A stretch of 64,000 nt of DNA from Symsagittifera roscoffensis. Lineage: Eukaryota > Xenacoelomorpha > Acoela > Convolutidae. This document shows, one piece after another, positions 1-11,100 of this stretch (within the stretch, counting starts at the first letter, position 1; every line of letters starts with the position of its first letter). The stretch covers positions 10,029,716-10,093,715 of the forward strand of contig NC_087067.1 of the NCBI RefSeq assembly GCF_963678635.1, in the 5' to 3' direction. Position numbers and translations under genes: made by a program. Under the pieces are notes generated by a model. It searched no databases and was not told where the DNA came from. It saw nothing but the letters and a program-made list of their open reading frames with translations.

Positions 1-460
1 TTTAAAATGCAGTCGGAACCTTCACAGATTCGCCTTACGTACGAATTGTCTTATTGTTCCAATTTGTGAAGAAACTGAAGGAATTTTTGTGCTCTATTCT
101 AATGTCCAAAATTACAAGTTCTTAACTAGCAATTTTTTACTGCATCTTTGTTTATTTTTCGAAAACATGTTGATTTTTTCAGCTCAAATTTAAAAATATT
201 TAAGCTGTGCTCGTTTTTTTGTGATTGTATGCTTGTTTTTGGCCAATTTGGGGCAAGTAACGCGCGATGTATTTGTGCGGATTAGATTAATCCGTCTTAG
301 AAATTGTTCCAAATTGAAATGAGACATGCACTTTGTTCTATTTAAAAAGTCGCCGTACGGAAATATAACTCTTTGTACTTCACACTTTGCGTTGGGGATG
401 TTTTTCGAAAACAAATCTCAAACATAAACTCAGTTTTTTTAAATTTTTCATCCAGTGTTT
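1..460. mobile_element. Degenerate GTTCCGAC-family MITE copies
   Basis: Bases 1-53 are a decayed terminal part of one copy (ATGCAGTCGGAACCTTCACA ... TACGAATTGTCTT). From 54 a second decayed copy starts TTGTTCCAA and keeps internal landmarks in order (TTAACTAGCAATTTT, GGCCAATTTGGGGCAA, TAACGCGCGATGTATTT, TTAATCCGTCTTAGAAATTG). Confidence 0.55.
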
Positions 461-1123
461 TGAAGCAAACACTACTCTATAGACCTTTAAAAGCGATCGG
501 AATAACTTGTCAAAAATTGTGGATAAATAAGCAAATAATGTCAAAAGATTCTGCAAAGCAATTCTCTGGTCTATTGCTTCTCCTTTAAAAAGTTTTGAAC
601 AAAACATATAGCCGAACCAAGCGAAAGTATTTGTTATAGTTTTATAGTCTATTTCTACAAATGTTTTATACTAGTCCACTTGCTGTTTAACACTTTTAAA
701 AAAGCTGGACCATTCCTTGCTGTTTTCGAGTCATTGATTCATTTTACACTGACTAATTTTGTTTGAACGCTTTCGTACCATCTTAAAAATATCAGTGGCT
801 TGAGTTCAAATTTAAAAAAAAATCACTTTTTTTGAAATTTTTATGATTAGGATTTTTCTCAATAAAAACTTTTTGCAAATATTGGTTGGAGTTTTCTGTT
901 GTGCTGCTTGCACAGCAAGCAGATCCTTTACAAATTTTTGAAAAAGTATTCTCCGAAACACTTGCATATATCGAATATCATGGGAACAAAAAATTGCATT
1001 TCTTTATTCCGACAAGCTAAGCTCAACAAAACTGAGTCGAATACGGAACGGTTTGTTTTTTTTTAAACTTAATGTAATCGATTCAGTCTGTTAGTTTGCA
1101 ATTGCAATTTCATTTTGAACTCA

Positions 1124-1955
1124 CTATTTAGGTTGTTTTGGTGGTTTGGGCGCTGCTTTCGTCTGCTGGGAAACGACTTCCACTTTCAAGTTCTTCGAAA
1201 TGAGCGGTTTTTTCACATCGGCATCTGCTTTATAGTCTGATTTTGGCTTACCAGTTCCCGAGGAACCTCCATAAAGTTTGAAATCAGCCGGGAAAGCCAA
1301 ATCTTTTGGCTTAACAGCCAGGCTATAAGCAAAAAATATATATATTTAGGGACTCAATTAACTTCCCTATAAAATCCGTAAGACTATACAGAAAAATCAG
1401 CCTATTGCTAGTGCAAGGTTCCAAAAACAAATTTTCAAGTATTATTGAAATGAACTTGACAATTAATCTACCAAACATTACCATAAAGGGGATGTAAGAT
1501 TTCATAGAAAACACCAAGATTAAAAAATCAGAAAAAAATGGATGGAACTTTTTTCAAATGAGTCCGCTGGGCTTAAAATTTTTTAAAAGTAGGTACAAAC
1601 CTTGTCATCTTGTCTTGATATCAGATTTCTCTTACATAACGAAAAAAAAATTGCTTTAGATTTATTGAATGCAGTTGTATATATAAACACAGATGTCAAA
1701 AATGTTGTTCTGTGCTACGAAAGAGCGCACGTTGGTATATGCGAAGCAAGGCTGCTGAGCTTGGTGTGTTGTATTTGATTGAAAAAATACACCTGCATTT
1801 TAATCTCAGCCTTTTTATGTGTCTTGTTTCAGTTTTGGTCTTCAAAACAAATCAAAATGGCGTCTCACGTTTTAAGAATGAATATGCAAGCGCAGTTCTT
1901 ATTTAAAAATTAAATATAGAAATAAATTATGCAAGAAATCTCACCTTGTACTCAT
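1124..1955 (-). CDS. Small basic proline/lysine-rich protein, two exons
   Basis: Two exons join in phase. Exon 1 coding is 1955-1945 (ATG AGT ACA AG, donor GTGAGA) and exon 2 is 1322-1124 (acceptor TTATAG, stop TAG). The join gives 210 nt, or 69 residues starting MSTSLAVKPKDLAFPADF. The product is hydrophilic, with a lysine-rich middle and a tail of P and K ending PPKQPK. There is no signal peptide, membrane segment or domain that I recognise. The gene is divergent from the CNBD2-like gene, with 81 bp between the start codons. A 3' splice-like TTTCAG at 1994-1999 precedes the start, so a 5' non-coding exon or a trans-spliced leader is possible. The exact phase match across a strong donor and acceptor is the main evidence that it is real. 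Function is unknown. Confidence 0.6.
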
Positions 1956-2036
1956 CTAACTTGACGATACATTCTTCAGAAACTTTTGTTTGGCTGAAAG
2001 TATTTGCAGAATTTTTATCAAAATTTCAGTTAAGTT
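1956..2036. promoter_or_regulatory. Bidirectional promoter / shared 5' region
   Basis: These 81 bp separate the start codons of two divergent genes. The interval has no obvious TATA box. It carries a splice-acceptor-like TTTCAG on each strand: plus ending at 2029, and minus with the exon beginning at 1993. Each lies shortly upstream of its ATG, so the true transcription starts may lie elsewhere if leader exons exist. Confidence 0.45.
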
Positions 2037-2106
2037 ATGGCATCTACTGATTCTTTGCAGCTGCCCATTGTTCCATTAGGCAACAAGCCCATAACACGAC
2101 ACCAGG
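2037..2106 (+). CDS. CNBD2: CNBD2-like exon 1 (start codon)
   Basis: ATG at 2037 opens MASTDSLQLPIVPLGNKPIT and the exon ends in phase 1 before GGTAAG (GT at 2107). The G left over plus GA of the next exon makes GGA, so the frame continues. An alternative acceptor TTCTTTGCAG ends at 2060, but the ATG reading is open and simpler. Confidence 0.65.
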
Positions 2107-5100
2107 GTAAGACATCTCTGTACTAGAATATTTCAAAAAAATTTGTCACCTGTGATTGGATATTCGGGCCAACATCTTAAAAATTTTGTGCCTGACGTTG
2201 GTCCCAGTGGCCAAAGTTTTTGTTCCGACTTTCGATACGAAAGTAACGGAATATTTGTGCTCGGGGTGGGTTTTTTTTTTCTTCAGACAAATTTCGACTT
2301 TTTAACTAGCCATTTTTGACGGAATTTTTTTATACCATTCAAAAGGTATTGTTGTCCTGAGCTTAAATTTGAAAAGATATTTTACCTGTGAACATTTTTC
2401 GTAAAGTTATGGGGGTTTAAAGATTGCCATTTTGGCCAATTTGAGACAATTAACGCGCGATATATTTCGCGCTATTAACGCGTAAATGGAGATTTAATCC
2501 GTCTTTGAAATCGTTCCAAAATGGTTGAAAGAAGCATATTTGCCATAATTGATATGTTACAATGAGCGAAATCTATTGTTTTGTACTTTATATGGCGTGT
2601 GGGGGGATGATTTCATAAAAAAATTCAAATTTTAGAATTTTTTTTCATTTTGTTTTATTGCATTTAATTTTTTGATGTTACTAATACTCCACAAACCTTA
2701 AAAGGCACTCGGAACATTCAGGGATTCGCCCTGATACGAGCAGTCTTGTTTGATTAAAGAAATGAATTGCTGAAAAAAAAACATTAATGTTGACCGCTGG
2801 AGTTTTTAATTTAATTTAGTTTTATATTCAAACCTCAAACCATTTATAGACTTGTCACAACATAAATGGGACGCTCGGAAAAGTGTCTAAAGCGTTTTTG
2901 TTTTTCTAGTTCAAGTAGCACAAAATTTTTCGACCACCGTAGGTGGCTAGAAAATATATAAACTGAAAAAAGTATATTGAAAAAACTATACTAAACTGCG
3001 AATTCTAACTGAGCTAATGTTTTACAAAAAGATGAGTACGAAATTAGATAAGTTAGATTAGCTGAAAATAATTAGACAAAAATTAAGCAATGAATTAGTT
3101 TGCAAACAATGAGAAAATGCTGGTTGCGGAAAACAGCACAGTGGAAAAAACTGGTTGCCGAAAATGAAACCATGCTGGTTCCAATCGCTAAAATTGCATA
3201 ATTATAGACAATTATTGAAATAAAATACGATTTTTCAACAAACCCGGAGGGACTGGTCAACTGTTTCTTGATTAATTGTTTTTGAATTTTTTATGAATGC
3301 ATATCATAGTCACAATCTCAAAACTGTAATATAAGTGAATGCGAAAAAATTGTCTTTCATTTTGAGTTTTTATGCAATATTTGATGTGAAATCAGTAGCC
3401 AAATTTTTCCAAACGGAAGGGTCGCCCCCCTTTGGTATACTCTTACGACATCCATTTTAGCTGACCAACATCACAATTTTTCTAAAGGCGCATTTGGCGC
3501 CAATATAACTAGTTTTCAGGGGAGCGCGAGCCGAAAAAACGCACTTTTCTGTCAAAAATTTCCAAAAAGTGCCCAAAAACGATTTTTTTTGGGTAGTTTT
3601 TTCAAAATTTTGCCTGCGGCGCTCAAAATTGTAGACAAAATAAGGTCCCTATTTTCCGGAGAGCTCGGTCTACCTAAGGAAAAGGTCCGCAATCTTTTCA
3701 AATTTTTTCGAAACCCCCCCCCCCCTTAGAAAAATGCCGCACGCCACTGTTTGACACACAAGGTTTTTATGGTAAAAATTTTGATAGAGCACAATTTTTC
3801 CCCAGACTGAGCTCAACTTTTCTCCGGCTTAAGAAATGTTTCGTGGTGCCTAGCCATTTTGATCATTTTAGTTTTCAATTAGTACAAAATTAGCCAGTTA
3901 TCGTGAAAGTAGCACATAATGTTTGGTCCACAATAGTCACCTGAAGAAAAAAAAACTTTTCTTTTTTGATTTGTTTTTTTTTGGGAATGGGTAGTGGAAT
4001 TGAAGTAGCAGGACCCGAAATTTCAAAAAAAATCACCCACTGATACTTTTAAAACACAAAAACAATTTCAAAATTGGATTGCTTCTGAGTTGTTTCGAAA
4101 ATGTTGTTCATTCACCCTCTGCTCAAATTAGGTCCATATAACGAAAAAAATTAGGTCCGTTATTTACAACTTTTTTTCGAATCACAACCAGACTGGCGTA
4201 GTAAAATTCCGCATTTCCTTCTTTCAAATTTTTCTTTAAATATCTGAAATCGATTACAAAAATTTCCCTCTTAATTGTTTTCAGTCACTTCTTAAGGTGG
4301 TTTCAACAATGAGAAAAAATACCATTGTGAGAACATATTTCTATGGATGATAATAGATTGATTGGATTTCATGCATCAAACAAATTACGATCCAATCTAA
4401 AAATTACAAACCGATATTTAGATTCCAAGGAATCCCGGGTTGACCTCCATAGACCGAAAAGGCTAATCATACAATTTCATACACTTAGTCTATGGAAAAA
4501 TGCTAGTCATACAAATTTCATACTTTTTTGCAAACTGAATTTAATCGAACTTCAAAGGTATTTTATAGTTGTTTTGGTATCGAAATTGGTATCTCTTTAT
4601 AAAAAAAAGGAAAAAAAATGGTATGAAAAAAAAGCTAATCATACAATTTCCATATATGGAAATTGTATGATTAGCATTTTTTTAAAAAGAATCTTTTGTG
4701 AAAAAAAAGCTTTGAACAAATGATTCAACTGCTGGCAAAACAATAAAGCGTTGTTTGGGCTGCTAAAACTGAAAACTTTGAGTTTTTTATTTTTGTTTTC
4801 TGAGGAAAAACACTAGTCATACAATTTCCATATATGGAAATTGTATGACTAGCATTTTTTTGATGGCGACGACAAAAAATTTTTGTAAGTGTTTTTGAAA
4901 TTGCCCCCAAAAATTTTTTTGTGTTTTTTTTCAACCGCAAATTGATTTTCGTATTCAAAAAAAACATTTATTGAAAAAAAATTTTGCATGCAAAATTTAA
5001 TTTTTTGTGTGTATAACGTAGTCCTGGATATACTAATATTGGCTTTTTTTTTCCTTTTCTCTTCATAACTTTTTTCAAAAACGCTTAAGATTTCTCTTTC

Positions 5101-8100
5101 TTTTGTATGACATGTTTTTATATGTCTTGATTAATGTCTGGTAATTTAAGAATTCAAATTTTAAAAATAATCAACTTTGAAAGTTTTTGCCAAAATTTAA
5201 AAGGTCGTTATTTTCGTTATAATATTTGTGTGAGACAGAATGAAAACATTTCAGGTTGTTTCCAATGCATTTTTAATGCAAGACGGCCAAACCTTTGGTT
5301 ACTACGTTTGAGTAACCAAGGTGTATGTCATTTGTGTTCGGTTACGAACACAACCAAAAAGTTTTGAGAAATTAAAATGTAAAAAGTCGATATTTTTGGT
5401 TTATGGAAGAATACTAGTCATACAATTTCCATATATGAAAAATACTAATCATAGACCTTTCATGCAATTTTCTGTACTTATGGAATTGCATGAAAAGTGT
5501 ATGACTAGCATTTTTCCATATATGGAAATTGTATGACTAGCATTTTTGGTCAACCCGGGATTTCAAAAACACAAAAAAGAGACAACAACGCCAAAACACA
5601 AGTCGTTAGACAGTGCTGTAGCAGGACCCCTTAAGTGGTCATTGGGCTGAGCCGGTCGCCATTTAGTCATCCTCAGCCCTCCTAAATCTACCCTTAAATT
5701 AACCGACTTCCACGTTAATTAGCAGTTAATAAGACCACGTATATCCAGTAGAAACAATTTTATCAACTGTCTTCGGTACGGGTTTTCCGGTTTGAGGTGT
5801 TCGACTTATATTTCGATCAAAATAAAAAGGTTTTCGTCGCATTCAAATTGAAAAACTAGGTTAATAAAAAATAATTTTAAAATATGCAAGAACAAAAATG
5901 TTTAAATTATTATTTTAGTTGGTATTGAAAAATATCAAGGTTGATCATTTTTTAATTTGAATAAATGATCGAGACTCTGAACGTTTTTTCTTGAAACATA
6001 GCCAGTAAAGTACGATTCGGTGGAAACATAGCACGCTTTAGTCGAACACATTTTTTTTAAAAATCGAGTCGGTCGAATCACACAGTTTGGGTCGAGTCGG
6101 TTCAAACAAAAAAGCGATTGGAATTACATTTTGTTGCGGGTTTTCACAGCAGAGTTTAAATAATAAGTATATTTTGCAATATCATTGAAAATCAAATAAT
6201 TTTACAAGACGCATGTATACTAATGAAAAGTGCATGAGAGCGTTGCAATATCCGCAGGGTAGCTCAGGTTATTCAAACTTTCACGCTTTTACCAAATTTC
6301 ACCAAAAGGAATTGATTTTCACATTGCGATGAGCTGCAATATGGGTACGCTGAGTCCTAAAAGATTAGATATACGGGATCTACTTAACAATAGCCCCCCC
6401 CCCCCCCCCTAAGGAAGGGGAAGCAATTGTTAAGAAGTTTAAAATAACGCATTTTCGACCAATCAGAATGCAGCAGTATGATAATTCTCAATAGAAAGCT
6501 CAGTGCTAACCCGGGATGACCAAAAATACTAGTCATACAATTTCCATATATGGAAAAATGCTAGTCATACACTTTCCATACAATTCCATACGTACAGAAA
6601 ATTGCATGAAAAGTCTATGATTAGTATTTTTTTATATATGGAAATTGTATGACTAGCATTTTTCCATAAACCAAAAATAATGATTTTTCACATTTTAATT
6701 TCTCAAAATTTTTTGTTGTGTTCGTAACCGAACCCAAATGACATAATCCTTGATTACTCAAACGTAGTAACCAACGGTTTGGTCTTCTCGCATTAAAAAT
6801 GCATTGGAAACAGCCTGATATGTGTTACTTCTGTCTCAGACAAATAATATAGCGAAAGTAATGAAATTTTAATTTTTGGCAATAGTTTTCAAAGATGATT
6901 ATTTCTAAAATTTGAATTTTTAAATTACCAGACATTGATCAAAGCATACAAAAACATGTCATACAAAAGAAAGAGGAGTTTTAAGCGTTTTAGAAAAAGT
7001 TATGAAGAGAAAAGGAAAAAAAAATCCAATATTAGTATATCCAGGACTACGTTATACACACAAAAAATTAAATTTTGCATGCAAAATTTTTTTTTCAATA
7101 AATGTTTTTTTTGAATACGAAAATCAATTTGCGGTTGAAAAAAACACAAAAAAATTTTTGGGGGCAATTTCAAAAACACTTTCAAAAAATTTTTTGTCGT
7201 CGCCATCAAAAAAATGCTAGTCCATATATGGAAATTGTATGACTAGTGTTTTTTCAGAAAGCAAAAATAAAAAAGTCAAAATTTTCAGTCGAAGCAGCCC
7301 AAAAAACGCTTAAATGTTTTGCCAGCAGTTAAATTGATTGTTCAAAGCTTTTTTTTCACAAAAAAATTTAAAAAAAAATTTCTAATCATACAATTTTCAT
7401 ATATAGAAGTTGTATGGTTAGCATTTTTTTTCATAGCTTTTCCCCCATTTTTATGAAGAGATACCAATTTCGTTACCAAAACAACTATAAAATACCTTTG
7501 AAATTCGATTAAACTCATTTTGCAAAAGTGTTTGAAATTTGTATGACTAGCATTTTTCCATAGACTAAGTGTATGAAATTGTATGATTAGCATTTTCGGT
7601 CTATGGAGATCAACCCGGGAAATTATTGTTTTTATTAATAGGGGTGGCAATTTTTAAGTAGATACCAAAGGGAGGGCGATTGTTAAGTAGATCCGATGTA
7701 CGGAATAAAAAACTATCGTATTCTGTATAAGATTTTTTTTGCAGATTCTGCTGATACAGTCAGTAATTTTAATGACAATCAGATAAAATTTTAACCATAA
7801 TGTTTGCAATTTATACATCACAAACAATAGAAAAATTATATATATTTTCTCCAAAATTGGGTTGTAGGGTTTGGACAACTAATAGTGCCTTATAGTTGGA
7901 AACTTTTTAGTACCTATGAGGTAAAAAATTGTACTGCCTAATTAAGGCATCCCTTGACGAAACTTATTACGGCTTTTTGATGTCCTTGCATATCAGAATC
8001 ATAAAAAATAACAATTGTCTTTGATTAATCTCTGATATAGAAACAACTTTTTATTATGATTTACAATTAAGTTTTCTTTTTTTTTGAAATTTTGTGAAGA

Positions 8101-11100
8101 ATATCAGACCCTTTGGACCATTTTTTTGGATCTTATATTTAAACGATTAATTTGGTTGTTTTTGCTTCTTTTCAGGAATGGTGCGTTCACGTACTAGTCC
8201 GATGGTCTCTCTTTCTCTCAATTACGACACACTTCAGGAGATTGTGCAACTTAAACAGATGAAAGAGTGAGTAATGATACCGGATTTAGGGGGGGGGGAG
8301 TAAAGACACAGTCTACTCCGTATTTGCCTTGACAAAAGAAGTTATAGAAAAATTAGCAGACGAAGAAAAAAATTAGAATTTCAGCCCGCAATTATATAAC
8401 TCAATTGTTGTTTATCTACTTTTGCGGGGCATATTATTGCAAAGGTAAAATTGAGGCAGTTCTAATTTAAAATAAAAGTGCTTTTAAACTGTCTTAACTG
8501 CTGCAAATACAAAACCCTCCATCAAAACACACACTCCATCTCCAACCATTTTTTTTCATAATTTTTTAACACTTTTTTTGAAACTTCCATACTCAGCAGC
8601 GTAAATATACAACGTTTAAAATTTTTAAAAAAAACGAGTTAAATTTTTCAGATCTGGAGCCGTTTTGCCTGATTTACTACGAGAGAGGTTTTTCTCTACC
8701 TACTCCAAACTATTCAGAACAGAAGATGAAGGTCAGAGAAGTGAAGACGTGAACAACATCAGTTCGACAGAGAGAGGTGTTGTCAGAACCACCAGATCCG
8801 CCGACCCATTAACTTCAAAGACGATGATGCCGCTAGCACAAACAAGTCAGAAAAAAAAGATTTTTTTTCTGTAAATCTTTAGGAAAAAAGTTTCATGAAA
8901 TTAACCCATTCTTTTCAAAAAGTTGAATTTTTTTGACTGACGATTTTTTGGCCAACGAACTTTTTCCTGTAACCTTTCAAGGATTAAGGGCAAGCGCGCT
9001 TTCTAAAAATTCATAGCTTCTCACAAAATAGACGCCATTGAACTTTTTTTTTGCTATTTGGCGTTTTTGAAATATCAATACAGCGCTATAAACTTTAGCT
9101 ACACATTGCCTTTAATGTTTTTCAGAAAAAACGATGAAATTCAATTTGGTTAATCTATTTCTATTTGGTTAATCTATTTCTATTTCATTTTAAACTTTAA
9201 AAAAAAGATCAAAATATTAAACATATCTCATGTATTCAGACAATCGCCTGGTGCAACTGGCCAAACCGAAGCAGAACCACCAGAAGTCTTTCAGTCCACA
9301 GGAGAGGGGGGACTCTATCGTGCCTCACTTGGGGGATGTGTCCTACCATATGGCTCAGGTCAGTTCCTTCCCTCTAAAACACTGATAAAAAAGATAGAAT
9401 TAATTTTACACCTGGTTATATTTATTCATCTTGGATATTTATTGATCAATTTTATTTTGATTTTAGTTATTTAATTTTATCTGAAAACGTTACAACGGGT
9501 TCTATAAATTAACCAACAATTATAAGCACAACGATTCTTAAGATGCTTTTGAAGGTTGGGGTCGATATAAAGAAGAAGAAGCATGAAATGAATTCGTGAA
9601 ACAATGATCTGATTTTTATCCGAGAGCGAAAATATGTATGACGCCTTTTTCACATCCTACAGAACTATGAATTGTCATTAACCTGATACATATTAATACG
9701 TTTTCTATTCTATTATAATATTATCTACTTTTCGTGATTTAATAATTCATTACTAGCTGTGGCTCCAATAGCAATCATGGTTTGAATACAGGTGCACGAT
9801 GTTCGGACCAGTGCCACTTTCCAGCAGAAGTTCAACATGGCTCTCAAGGACCTCAGACAACTACTGCAGATACTGTGAGTTGTTATGGGGGCATGGCGAC
9901 AACTCGTCGCGTTTAGAATAGCAAGAATTTGAAGCAGAAGCAATTTAGTCAGTTTTTATAGTTAGTAGTTTCATGAAACATTCCATATCAAGTCCCACAT
10001 TCGCTGAAGGCATGACCGCTTGGCTGCTATGTGCATTCCTAAATCAACTTACAGGGTGTTTTCATTACACATTTTTGTTTCTGATTTCCCGTTAATTTGG
10101 GTTATTGAAGCCTTTTTTTTGCAATAAGTAGCAATAATTTGCCGAACTCTGATGATATGTTTTATTAGGTTGAATTGTTTTTTGTTCACGCATCTTTTCG
10201 CGCTTTATCGATTTTTAACTGCTTTTGTACTGAACAAAAGTTATAGCCCTTTTTTGAAATAGCAGGATAAAATGAACAAAAATAAAACTTCCTAACTTTT
10301 TTCTCTCAATTGCGGTTAAATTTGGACCAAAAAATGAGAAAAAAAGGACTCTTTTCCAGCCCCACTCGCTCTTTTCTTTTGAATTTTTTTTTTCATTTGT
10401 GTTGAAAGCGTAAAAATACGATGCAGGTTATGAAGCACTAATCTGTTCACTTGTCCCCAGCCCCTCCCTAAATCCGCTACTGCATGTGTTAGTTTATGAA
10501 ATCGGGTAGGTCAAATTTGGGGAAGAAAAAGATTCCAAAACCAACAAGACTGCTCGTATCAGGGCGAAGCCCTGAATGTTCCGACTGCCTTTTAAGGCTT
10601 ATGGAGCAGTAATAACATTATAAAATTAAAGGAAAAAAAAACAAATGAAGTTTTTTATGAAGCTCACCCCCCCCACACGCCATTTAAAGTACAAAAGGAT
10701 AGACTTCGCTGCTTGTAACAAATCAATTATGGCAATAAGCTTCTTTCAACCAATTTGGAACGATTTTAAGACGGATTAATTCTCCGCTTACGCGTTAATA
10801 GCGCAAATTATATCGCACGTTAATTGTCCTAAATTGGCCAAAATGGCAATCTTTACACCCCCATAACTTTACGAAAAATGATCACAGGTGAAATATATTT
10901 TTTCCCAAATTTAGGCTCAGGACAACAATATTTTTCGAATGATATAAAAAAATTCCGTCAAAAATGGCTAGTTAAAAAGTCGAAACTTATCTGAAGAAAA
11001 AAAACCCACCCGCGCACAAATATTCCGTTACTATCGTATCGAAAGTCGGAACAACAAGACTGCTCGTATCAGGGCGAAGCCCTGAAAAATCCGACTGCCT

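Larger units (their letters stand above)
2107..8175 (+). other. Intron 1 of CNBD2-like gene, repeat-filled
   Basis: About 6 kb with no exon I can support. It holds a full GTTCCGAC-family element (2219-2750), a possible DNA-transposon end at about 3700-3750 (CACGCCACTG), and the two inverted CCCGGG elements (4434-5559, 6510-7619). The stretch 5560-6370 is AT-rich with no recognisable structure. Confidence 0.6.

Noticed and set aside
2219-2750. GTTCCGAC family as a Helitron because of its terminal hairpin
   Set aside because: The hairpin is not followed by CTRR, the other end does not start with TC, and both ends carry hairpins.
4343-4723. 126-residue open frame, plus strand
   Set aside because: It spans the border of the CCCGGG element and its palindromes; repeat-derived.
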